From positions 372,001 through 436,000 of the forward strand of contig NZ_CP012073.1 in assembly GCF_001262075.1 (NCBI RefSeq): a stretch of 64,000 bases of DNA. Reading direction: 5' to 3'. The position numbers and the translations under genes are program-made. Source of the DNA: Ottowia sp. oral taxon 894. GTDB taxonomy: Bacteria > Pseudomonadota > Gammaproteobacteria > Burkholderiales > Burkholderiaceae_C. Shown here piece after piece: positions 1 to 6,780 of the stretch. The notes beneath the pieces are model-generated. The model did not search any database and was not told where the DNA came from. It saw only the letters and a program-made list of their open reading frames with translations. Within the stretch, counting starts at the first letter, position 1. The number at the start of each line of letters is the position of its first letter.

Positions 1-545
1 TCGACTTCAAGCCCGCCCAGCGCGGCACGTATCGCGTGGCCATCGTCAATGCAGGCGGCCTCACGGCCATTTACAAAGACGGCGAAGGCAAGCCCAGGCG
101 CTGGCGCGGCACGCCCGAAAAATTTGCCGCCGAAGTGCCCGCCGACGCCAAAGACCTGGAAGTCTTTGAATCCAGCCTGCGCGTGGAAACCTTCGTCACC
201 GTCGGCAAGCCCAGCGCCATCACGCCCAGCGGCAAGGGCCTGGAGCTGGCGCCCGTGACCCACCCCAACGACCTGGCCCCGGGCGAGCCGGCCACCTTTG
301 CCATGCACCTGGACGGCCAGCCCGCCGCCGGGCTTGAAATCAAGGCCGTGCGCGGCGGCACCCGCTACCGCGACAAGCTGGAAGAAATCAAAACCACCAC
401 CGACGCCAAGGGCCAGTTCACCCTCACCTTCCCGCAAGCGGGCATGTACTGGATTGACGTGGACGCCGACGACGCCAAAACCACCTTTCCCAAAGCCAAA
501 AAGCGCCGCCTGGCCTACGTGGCCACGGTGGAAGTGCTGCCCTGA
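1..545 (+). CDS. DUF4198 domain protein, C-terminal part (gene starts before the window)
   Basis: The reading frame is open from the first bases (frame starting at base 3: DFKPAQRGTYRVAIVNAGG) to a TGA at 543-545, so the true start lies upstream of the window. About 180 residues are visible. The beta-rich content, the GTYRVAI...GGL segment, the TPxGKGLELxP motif and the final carboxypeptidase-regulatory-like segment (AGLEIKAV...T-DAKGQFTLTFPQAGMYWIDV) fit the C-terminal half of DUF4198 proteins, periplasmic proteins often found near metal or TonB-dependent uptake genes. No partner gene is visible because the upstream side is cut off. The family assignment is fairly secure, and a metal-related role is only inferred from the family. 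Confidence 0.8.
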   Translation, partial: DFKPAQRGTYRVAIVNAGGLTAIYKDGEGKPRRWRGTPEKFAAEVPADAKDLEVFESSLRVETFVTVGKPSAITPSGKGLELAPVTHPNDLAPGEPATFAMHLDGQPAAGLEIKAVRGGTRYRDKLEEIKTTTDAKGQFTLTFPQAGMYWIDVDADDAKTTFPKAKKRRLAYVATVEVLP

Positions 546-567
546 GCGCACGGGCGGCGCCAGCCGG

Positions 568-596
568 TGAGCCTATGAAATAGGCTGTGCTACAAT
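568..596 (+). promoter_or_regulatory. Probable promoter of tRNA-Lys, with an overlapping inverted repeat
   Basis: A good -10 hexamer (TACAAT, 591-596) lies 36 bases before the tRNA. The -35 region at 568-573 (TGAGCC) is poor. A perfect 7-bp inverted repeat, AGCCTAT-gaa-ATAGGCT (570-586), fills the spacer. It could be the end of the upstream gene's transcript or an operator. No T-run follows, so a terminator is less likely. Confidence 0.4.
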
Positions 597-632
597 TCGC
601 CGCTTTCTTGCCCAGGCAAGGAAAAACGGCCA

Positions 633-708
633 GGGTCGTTAGCTCAGCTGGTAGAGCAGCGGACTCTTAATCCGTCGGTCGTAGGTTCGAACCCTACACG
701 ACCCACCA
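633..708 (+). tRNA. tRNA-Lys (anticodon CTT)
   Basis: This is a 76-nt cloverleaf. The acceptor arms GGGTCGT (633-639) and ACGACCC (698-704) pair fully. The D-arm is AGCTCAGCTGGTAGAGC, the anticodon loop is ACTCTTAAT with anticodon CTT, and the T-arm is GTAGGTTCGAACCCTAC. The CCA end is encoded (706-708). It reads AAG codons. A second lysine tRNA (TTT) is near the other end of the window with nearly the same acceptor and D-arm. Confidence 0.97.
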
Positions 709-729
709 TCTGGCCCATTTTTGAAGCAA

Positions 730-760
730 CCCGCTGATTCGTTTGAACAGCGGGTTTTTT
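730..760 (+). terminator. Intrinsic terminator after tRNA-Lys
   Basis: CCCGCTG (730-736) pairs with CAGCGGG (748-754) and is followed by six T. It ends the tRNA-Lys transcript. Confidence 0.85.
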
Positions 761-779
761 ATTGCCCGCCATTTTCGCC

Positions 780-1658
780 ATGCGCCAAGGTCGTCCGCGC
801 CGTTCCCATTATCGACGCCGCCAGTCTCTTTTCCCGGCGGGTTTTTCATTGGCGGTCATGGGGACTATTTTGCTGCTCATGGCATTCATGCTGGGTGGCT
901 CTGGCGTTTTGGCCAGCGCGCGGAAACTGTTTTTGTTTGCGGGATGGCAAATACTAGGGGCAGGCGCGGCCTTGGTGTTTCTGCATGTCTTGCTAAGCAA
1001 AAGAGCGGCATCCGTGCAAAAAGAACATCGGCCCCAGCTTAATCAATCATCCGCCCCGTCCGCAGGAGAAACGGATGAAGACGCGCCGCCCGGCCCGCGC
1101 CCTTCTCAATGGAGCGCCGAAGTTTTTGCACAAATCGAATGGCGCCGGTTTGAAGCCGTTTGCGAAAAACTATTCGTACTAAAGGGCTTTGAAACGCGCT
1201 CCAAACCTTTTGGGCCGGATGATGGCGTGGATATCTGGCTGCATTCTCCCGCCACCCGATTGACGGTGCCCGTGCAATGCAAGCATTGGAAAAGCACACA
1301 AGTGGGCATAAAAGAAGTGCGCGAATTTTTGGGCGTGATGGCGGCCTGTCATATCAAGCGCGGTATTTATGCTACGACATCCCGGTTTTCAGATAAGGCA
1401 CGGCAATTTGCCCGCGCCAATGGCATCAGCGCGCTGGACGGCGGGCGCCTGCTGGCCATGATTCAGGCGCAAACGCCGCAACAGCAGCAGCAATTGCTGG
1501 ACGTGGCATTGCAAGGCGAATACTGGAAGCCGACTTGCGCCAGTTGTGGTCACAAAATGGCGCGGAAAAAAACCGGCAACGTTTTTTCATGGCAATGCAA
1601 ATGCGGCAAAAGCCAACCCATCTTTATTGGCAAAGAAAACGCCGCTGCTGCGGCATGA
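780..1658 (+). CDS. Membrane-anchored Mrr-type restriction endonuclease-like protein with C-terminal zinc ribbon
   Basis: The protein is 292 aa from the ATG at 780; an ATG at 858 (residue 27) is an alternative start. Residues about 22-73 form two hydrophobic segments and so a membrane anchor. Residues about 118-230 match the Mrr catalytic domain: WRRFEAVCEKLF, then DDGVDI (Asp151), PVQCKHW (Gln166-x-Lys168) and the downstream GIYATTSRFS...ALDGGRLLAMI core. The PD-(D/E)XK residues are present, so it is probably an active nuclease. The C-terminus (from about 253) carries CxxC and CxC pairs typical of a topoisomerase-type zinc ribbon. Proteins with this layout are usually annotated simply as restriction endonucleases, and no methylase accompanies it. 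It lies directly downstream of a tRNA gene, a common site of gene acquisition. Role in DNA degradation or defence is inferred. Confidence 0.8.
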   Translation: MRQGRPRRSHYRRRQSLFPAGFSLAVMGTILLLMAFMLGGSGVLASARKLFLFAGWQILGAGAALVFLHVLLSKRAASVQKEHRPQLNQSSAPSAGETDEDAPPGPRPSQWSAEVFAQIEWRRFEAVCEKLFVLKGFETRSKPFGPDDGVDIWLHSPATRLTVPVQCKHWKSTQVGIKEVREFLGVMAACHIKRGIYATTSRFSDKARQFARANGISALDGGRLLAMIQAQTPQQQQQLLDVALQGEYWKPTCASCGHKMARKKTGNVFSWQCKCGKSQPIFIGKENAAAAA

Positions 1659-1667
1659 AAGCCGCCA

Positions 1668-2099
1668 TCAGGCCGGCGGCTTGCCGGGGCGGACCGTGGC
1701 CTTGATTTGCAAGGTGCGCCCGGCTTGAGCATCGCGCACGGCCGTTGTGGCGGGCTGGTTCATCTGCAAGTCCATCTCGAAGCGGCCCCTGGCGCGCCAG
1801 TCCAGCGAGTCGATCTCCCTGAAGGACAGCTCGCCTTGCAGCCTGACGCGGCCGGGGCGGGCGGCGTCGCATTCGGCCATCAGGTCCAGGCGTTCCACGC
1901 GATCGTCCGCTTCTTTCTTGAAGCTGAGCTTGCGGCCGGAGCGGGCTTGCAGCTGGGGCGCGAAAAGCGGCCGGCCGCCATCGGAGATTTCCAGGACGAT
2001 GTCGATGAGTTCACCTTGCGCTTGCTGGGCGGCCGCCAGCGCGGGCAGGCAGGCGATCGGGGCGGCCGCCAGCAGGCGGCAAAAAGAGCGGCGGCGCAT
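1668..2099 (-). CDS. Small exported protein of unknown function
   Basis: The protein is 143 aa. The N-terminus is a clear signal peptide (basic MRRRSFCR, hydrophobic LLAAAPIACLPAL, cleavage near AAAQQA), so it is probably periplasmic. The mature part looks beta-rich, with RGRFEMDLQMNQP and RTLQIKATVRPG segments, and has no motif I recognise. It converges with the Mrr-like gene, with 9 bases between the two stop codons. The family is unknown to me. The signal peptide and the codon use shared with neighbours support a real gene. Confidence 0.6.
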   Translation of the reverse strand: MRRRSFCRLLAAAPIACLPALAAAQQAQGELIDIVLEISDGGRPLFAPQLQARSGRKLSFKKEADDRVERLDLMAECDAARPGRVRLQGELSFREIDSLDWRARGRFEMDLQMNQPATTAVRDAQAGRTLQIKATVRPGKPPA

Positions 2100-2286
2100 G
2101 CGCGATTCCTTTCTCGGCCATTGAAAAGCGCGCCATTGTGCGCAGCCCGCCCGCGCGGTTTTTGCGGTGCGTCAGCAATTGGCGGTTTGGCGGCTGGCAG
2201 GCGCGCCGGTCTGCGCGGCGGCCGTGAGGCGCATGCGAAAATGCCCGCCACTGCTGCGGATGGATTGCGAGATGCAGCAGACGGCA

Positions 2287-2316
2287 GCGGGCCAGCCTCT
2301 CTGGCCCGCCTTTTTT
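2287..2316 (+). terminator. Strong intrinsic terminator 30 bases upstream of fpr
   Basis: A perfect 9-bp stem, GCGGGCCAG (2287-2295) with CTGGCCCGC (2301-2309), is followed by C and six T. No plus-strand gene ends before it, because the preceding gene is on the other strand. It therefore either attenuates fpr or ends a short transcript made from about 2100-2290. Confidence 0.75.
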
Positions 2317-2346
2317 GTTTGTCCGCCTTCTGACTGACTCAACGAA

Positions 2347-3120
2347 ATGGCTGCTTTCAACGACGAAAAAGTCCTCACCGTCCACCACTGGACCGACCGC
2401 CTCTTTTCCTTCACCACCACGCGCAGCCCGGGCCTGCGCTTTTCCAACGGCCATTTCACGATGATTGGCCTGCGCGTGGATGGCAAGCCGCTTTTGCGCG
2501 CCTACTCCATCGTCAGCCCCAACTATGAGGAAACGCTGGAGTTTCTGAGCATCAAGGTGCCCGATGGCCCGCTGACCAGCCGCTTGCAGCACATTCAGCC
2601 GGGCGATACGGTGATCGTCGGCCACAAGCCCACCGGCACGCTGCTGACGGACTATTTGCTGCCGGGCAAGCGCCTGTATCTGTTTGGGACGGGCACGGGG
2701 CTGGCGCCTTTCATGAGCATCATCCGCGACCCTGATGCCTACGAGCGCTACGAGCAAATCGTGCTGGTGCACGGCTGCCGCCTGGTGGCCGAGCTGGCCT
2801 ACCGCGACTACATCACGCACGAGCTGCCGCAGCATGAAATCCTGGGCGAGATGGTGCGCGGCCAGCTCAAGTACTACCCCACCGTCACGCGCGAGCCGTT
2901 CCAGACGCAAGGGCGCATTCCCGATCTGATTGAAAGCGGCCAGATGGCGCGCGACTTGGGCCTGCCCGAACTCAACCCCGCCGAAGACCGCGTGATGCTT
3001 TGCGGCAGCCCGGAAATGCTCAAGTCCCTCAAGGCCGTGCTTGAAAAGCGCGGCTTCAAAGAGGGCAACACCACCCAGCCGGGCGACTACGTGGTCGAGC
3101 GTGCTTTTGTGGAGCAGTAA
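2347..3120 (+). CDS. fpr: Ferredoxin/flavodoxin--NADP+ reductase
   Basis: The protein is 257 aa, the normal length for bacterial Fpr (FPR subclass II). It moves electrons between NADPH and ferredoxin or flavodoxin in the cytoplasm. FAD-binding motif RAYSIVS is at residues 51-57. The NADP-binding region has GTGTGLAPF, and CGSPEM precedes the C-terminus. The end, VVERAFVEQ, has the usual aromatic residue that stacks on the flavin in this subclass. It stands alone, with a strong terminator hairpin just upstream. In related bacteria the enzyme is linked to oxidative stress and Fe-S metabolism; nothing in this sequence tests that. Confidence 0.95.
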   Translation: MAAFNDEKVLTVHHWTDRLFSFTTTRSPGLRFSNGHFTMIGLRVDGKPLLRAYSIVSPNYEETLEFLSIKVPDGPLTSRLQHIQPGDTVIVGHKPTGTLLTDYLLPGKRLYLFGTGTGLAPFMSIIRDPDAYERYEQIVLVHGCRLVAELAYRDYITHELPQHEILGEMVRGQLKYYPTVTREPFQTQGRIPDLIESGQMARDLGLPELNPAEDRVMLCGSPEMLKSLKAVLEKRGFKEGNTTQPGDYVVERAFVEQ

Positions 3121-3202
3121 AAGCCCGCTTAAAGACTGCGGCTCATGGCCCGCGCGTCTGTGCCTGTGCGACGCACCGCGCGGGCAGACGGCATCGAAAA
3201 AG

Positions 3203-3280
3203 AGAGCGAATTCAAGCGGCTGAAAATACCGTTTCGCGCAGTCCCTCCTAGGACATGACGCTATGGATAAAGGAGCAAAA
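3203..3280 (+). repeat. Repeat A, copy 1
   Basis: Starts GAGAGCGAATTCAAG, contains CCGTTTCGCGCAGT and CTAGGACATGA, and ends AAGGAGCAAAA. The layout is the same as the other copies, with near-direct GGAGC repeats at both ends. Confidence 0.75.
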
Positions 3281-3495
3281 TAGCGCCTTGCCGCGCGATG
3301 GCGCCGCCCGTGCCGCTTCTCCGCCTGCGTGCGCGGCCTGCATCTTGCCCTCCGTTCCGAAACCTTTCGCGGCCAAATCAGCTTTTCGTAAGCTGGCTTG
3401 GCCTGCGAAAACCAAAGGACGGTATCGAGCGGCCATGCTCCGGCACGAATTTCAGGGTTCCTGCTTGGCTGATTCCGTGGAGCCATATCAGAAAC

Positions 3496-3573
3496 AGGAG
3501 CAAATCCAGCCCCATTTAAAAGCGGTTTCCCGCTTATTTGGCGGCGATGGTTTGCTATTGAAGCAAGAGCGAA
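3496..3573 (+). repeat. Repeat A, copy 2 (GGCGG variant)
   Basis: Starts AGGAGCAAATCCAG and ends near CAAGAGCGAAT. In the centre the usual CACTAGGAC is replaced by CCCGCTTATTTGGCGG, as in the copies at 51985 and 59392. Confidence 0.65.
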
Positions 3574-3920
3574 TACAAGCTTCTTTTCTTCAGTGCCGCC
3601 CGCTGTCCGCACGCCCTCGCCCGGCTGGCGAAGCGCTGCCGGATGCCCGCATCCGCCTTTCCGTTGGATACACATTGCCATCTTTGAAATCGCTCGCCGC
3701 ACGGGCCTTTTCAATGCTGGAAAAGCTGCTACAGAAACCGCAGCAAACCTGTGGATGGGGAATATTTAGCCCGCTTTCATGCGCCCCGAAACGCATCCGG
3801 GAATGCCACAATCCGCCCCGTTTTTTCCAGCGCTGGCCATCTGTTTTCCGGCTTGTTTTCCGCCATCTCCGCCAGCCTCCGGCGTCTCACGCCTGTGCAG
3901 CCGTCTCTCCCCGGTTTTCC

Positions 3921-3956
3921 CCTCTGCGGCACATGCGCAGAGGATTGTTTTTTCTT
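3921..3956 (+). promoter_or_regulatory. Hairpin with T-rich tail in the nrdJ leader
   Basis: CCTCTGC (3921-3927) pairs with GCAGAGG (3937-3943), followed by ATTGTTTTTT. It ends 18 bases before the nrdJ start codon. It may be an attenuator or the end of an upstream transcript. The T-run does not follow the stem directly. Confidence 0.35.
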
Positions 3957-3973
3957 TCGCTCCTTGCCCGCCC

Positions 3974-6460
3974 ATGAAACATGAAGACATCGCCGCCAGC
4001 CGGCTGGAATTGCCCGTGCAGCCCATCAGCCAGGACGTGCTGGCCGAGAAATACCTCAAGAAAGAGGAAAAAACCGAAGACCAGCTCTTCGCTCGCGTGG
4101 CGCGCGCCTTGGCTTCCGCCGAAAAACCCGCTCTGCGCGCCGAATGGGAAGCCAAATTCCTGGCCAACCTCAAGGCGGGCGCCATTGGCGCGGGGCGCAT
4201 CATGAGTGCGGCGGGCACCGACATTCAGGCCACGCTCATCAACTGCTTCGTGCAGCCCGTGGGCGACGCCATCCAGGGCGTGGCCGACGATGGCTACCCC
4301 GGCATTTACGAAGCCCTGCGCGAAGCGGCCGAAACCATGCGGCGCGGCGGCGGCGTGGGCTATGACTTCTCGCGCATCCGCCCCAGCGGGGCCGAGGTCA
4401 AGGGCACCGCTTCCATCGCTTCCGGCCCGTGCAGCTACATCAACGTGTTTGACCAAAGCTGCGCCACCGTGGAGAGCGCGGGCAGCCGCCGTGGCGCGCA
4501 AATGGGCGTGCTGCGCATCGACCACCCGGACGTGCTCGACTTCATCACCGCCAAGCGCACGCCCGGCCGCTGGAACAATTTCAACGTTTCCGTCGGTGTG
4601 ACCGACGCCTTCATGCAGGCGCTGGAGAAAAACGCCGACTGGGAGCTGGTGCACAAGGCGCGCCCCGGAGCCGCCCTGCGCGAATCCGGCAGCTACCAGC
4701 GGCAAGACGGCCTGTGGGTTTACAAGCGCCTGCCCGCCCGCCAGCTGTGGGACACCATCATGAAGTCCGCCTACGACTTCGCCGAGCCGGGCATCTTGTT
4801 CATCGACGCCATCCGCCGCGACAACAACCTCAACTACTGCGAAACCATCGAGGCCACCAACCCCTGCGGCGAGCAGCCCCTGCCGCCCTACGGCTGCTGC
4901 GACCTGGGCCCCATCATCCTCACCCGCTTCGTGCGCCACGCCTTTGGCGCAGGCGGCGAGCCGGTGTTTGACTTCGACGCCTTTGAAAAAGTCGTCGCCA
5001 CCCAGGTGCGCGCGCTGGACAACGTGCTGGATGTCACCTTCTGGCCGCTGGAGCAGCAGCGCGCCGAAGCCGCCGCCAAGCGCCGCATTGGCGTGGGCTT
5101 CACGGGCCTGGGCAACACGCTGGCCATGCTGCGCCTGCGCTATGACCGCGACGAAGGCCGCCAAATGGCCGCCCGCATCGCCGAAGCCATGCGAAACGCC
5201 GCCTACCGCGCCTCCATCGAATTGGCCAAGGAAAAAGGCGCTTTCCCCCGCTTTGACGCCACCCAGTACCTGGGCCAGGGCACCTTCGCCAGCCGCCTGC
5301 CGCAAGACATTCAGGACGCCATCCGCAAGCACGGCATCCGCAACAGCCACCTGCTGTCCATCGCCCCCACCGGCACCGTCAGCCTGGCCTTTGCCGACAA
5401 CGCTTCCAACGGCATCGAGCCGCCCTTTTCCTGGACCTACACCCGCAAAAAGCGCGAAGCCGACGGCTCCCGCAGCGAATACCAGGTGGAAGACCACGCC
5501 TGGCGCCTCTACAAGGCGCAAGGCGGCGACGTCAGCCACCTGCCCGACTACTTCGTCAATGCCCTGGCCATGACCGCCGAAGAGCACATCGCCATGATGC
5601 AGGCCGTGCAGCCCTTCATAGACACCTCCATCTCCAAAACCGTCAATGTCCCGGCCGACTACCCGTATGACGACTTCAAGGACCTCTACGCCAAAGCCTG
5701 GAAGGCCCGCCTGAAGGGCCTGGCCACCTACCGGCCCAACGCCATCGTCGGCTCCGTGCTTGAAGCCGCCCCAGCCGAAGCGCCCAAACAGGAAAACGCC
5801 GCGCCCGCCAGCCCGCGCCACGGCCATGCGGACGACCCCATGCGCACCGTCATTGAAAAACGCCCCACCGGCGGGCTTCCCGCCGTGGCCGAAAAAATCG
5901 ACTACTGGACCAGCGAAGGCCCGCAGCGCCTCTACCTCATCGTCACCTTCCTGCCCATGCCCACGGCCGACGGCAAAGGCACCGTGGAGCGCGCCATCGA
6001 ATTTTTCATGCCCGTGGGCCAAAACGGCGAATCGCAGCAATGGATCACCGCCACCATGCGCTCGCTCAGCCTGGCCGCGCGCGGCGGCTTTCTGGATCGC
6101 GCGCTGGAAGATTTGCGCAAAGTCACCTGGGACCGTGGCCCCGTGCGCCTGGGCACCTACCAGAAGGCCGACGGCACCCGCGTGCCCCGCTGGCACGACA
6201 GCGAAGTGGCCGCCATCGGCTATGCCATTGAAGACCTCATCGCCCGCCGCGCCCAAGGCTCGCTCTTTGCCGAAGGCGATTTGCCCGCCGCAGAAACCTT
6301 GCAGGCCGCCAAGGACGCGCCGCAAAGCGACGGCGCCCACGCCATCACCCCCGGCATGATGGCCGGCAAGAAATGCACCGAATGCGGCGCCCGCGCCATG
6401 ATCCGCAAAGACGGCTGCGACTACTGCACCCAGTGCGGCTTCGTCGGCAGCTGCGGCTGA
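3974..6460 (+). CDS. nrdJ: Adenosylcobalamin-dependent ribonucleoside-diphosphate reductase (class II)
   Basis: The protein is 828 aa. It reduces ribonucleotides to deoxyribonucleotides using a B12-derived radical, so it needs no separate radical subunit and works with or without oxygen. Cys91 (in TLINCFVQP) is the expected first redox cysteine. NPCGEQP at 295-301 gives Asn295, thiyl-radical Cys297 and Glu299, and PYGCCDLG at about 304-311 supplies the partner cysteine. SIAPTGTVSLAF is the phosphate-binding loop. The C-terminus ends in two CxxC pairs (ECGAR...YCTQCG), typical of this subfamily. I chose the ATG at 3974, which begins MKHEDIAASR; the frame is open further upstream but is non-conserved there. 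It is monocistronic, between a leader hairpin and a terminator. Confidence 0.95.
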   Translation: MKHEDIAASRLELPVQPISQDVLAEKYLKKEEKTEDQLFARVARALASAEKPALRAEWEAKFLANLKAGAIGAGRIMSAAGTDIQATLINCFVQPVGDAIQGVADDGYPGIYEALREAAETMRRGGGVGYDFSRIRPSGAEVKGTASIASGPCSYINVFDQSCATVESAGSRRGAQMGVLRIDHPDVLDFITAKRTPGRWNNFNVSVGVTDAFMQALEKNADWELVHKARPGAALRESGSYQRQDGLWVYKRLPARQLWDTIMKSAYDFAEPGILFIDAIRRDNNLNYCETIEATNPCGEQPLPPYGCCDLGPIILTRFVRHAFGAGGEPVFDFDAFEKVVATQVRALDNVLDVTFWPLEQQRAEAAAKRRIGVGFTGLGNTLAMLRLRYDRDEGRQMAARIAEAMRNAAYRASIELAKEKGAFPRFDATQYLGQGTFASRLPQDIQDAIRKHGIRNSHLLSIAPTGTVSLAFADNASNGIEPPFSWTYTRKKREADGSRSEYQVEDHAWRLYKAQGGDVSHLPDYFVNALAMTAEEHIAMMQAVQPFIDTSISKTVNVPADYPYDDFKDLYAKAWKARLKGLATYRPNAIVGSVLEAAPAEAPKQENAAPASPRHGHADDPMRTVIEKRPTGGLPAVAEKIDYWTSEGPQRLYLIVTFLPMPTADGKGTVERAIEFFMPVGQNGESQQWITATMRSLSLAARGGFLDRALEDLRKVTWDRGPVRLGTYQKADGTRVPRWHDSEVAAIGYAIEDLIARRAQGSLFAEGDLPAAETLQAAKDAPQSDGAHAITPGMMAGKKCTECGARAMIRKDGCDYCTQCGFVGSCG

Positions 6461-6485
6461 CTCCCGCTCCCGCGCTCCCGCAACC

Positions 6486-6511
6486 AAGTCCGGCCCGCGC
6501 CGGACTTTTTT
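6486..6511 (+). terminator. Intrinsic terminator of nrdJ
   Basis: AAGTCCGGC pairs with GCCGGACTT around a CCGC loop, and a T-run follows. Confidence 0.9.
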
Positions 6512-6584
6512 GTGCATGGCTCCCATCGCCCGCAAGTCCTGGCGCAGACTGGATTGGCAGCTATCTTTTTTGAAGCGAGCGGGC

Positions 6585-6625
6585 AAAAAAAAGCCCTTGG
6601 GCCACAACTGACCCAAGGGCTTTTT
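6585..6625 (-). terminator. Terminator of tRNA-Leu (works on both strands)
   Basis: An 11-bp stem, AAGCCCTTGGG (6591-6601) with CCCAAGGGCTT (6612-6622), has A-runs and T-runs on both sides. It lies just past the 3' end of the minus-strand tRNA-Leu. Confidence 0.85.
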
Positions 6626-6629
6626 GCCG

Positions 6630-6716
6630 TGGTGCGCGGAGCCGGACTCGAACCGGCACGCCCTTGCGGGCGTCAGGACCTAAACCTGGTGCGTCTACCA
6701 ATTTCGCCACCCGCGC
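6630..6716 (-). tRNA. tRNA-Leu (anticodon TAG)
   Basis: This is an 87-nt class II tRNA with a long variable arm (ACGCCCGCAAGGGCGT on the minus strand). Acceptor GCGCGGG pairs with TCCGCGC. The anticodon loop is TTTAGGT with anticodon TAG, the T-arm is GCCGGTTCGAGTCCGGC, and CCA is encoded. It reads CUA and probably other CUN codons. Confidence 0.95.
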
Positions 6717-6780
6717 GGTTTGGGGCCGCCGCGAAGCTTGCCGTGAATTGCCATGCAGCCCGCTGCGAAAGAGGCGGATT

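Larger units (their letters stand above)
3121..3973. other. Gene-free interval of 853 bases between fpr and nrdJ
   Basis: It holds two copies of repeat A (3203-3280 and 3496-3573) and a leader hairpin just before nrdJ. I looked for a cobalamin riboswitch, expected for a B12-dependent enzyme, and saw no B12-box-like element. No ORF with coding character was found. Confidence 0.6.

Noticed and set aside
3574-3973. A cobalamin riboswitch upstream of nrdJ
   Set aside because: It would make sense for a B12-dependent enzyme, but I saw no B12-box-like sequence or matching fold. Only a simple hairpin is present.
3887-6616. A 909-aa open frame on the minus strand opposite nrdJ
   Set aside because: It is the shadow of a high-GC gene: composition is Gly/Ala/Val/His-heavy with no domain, while the plus frame has all class II reductase motifs.
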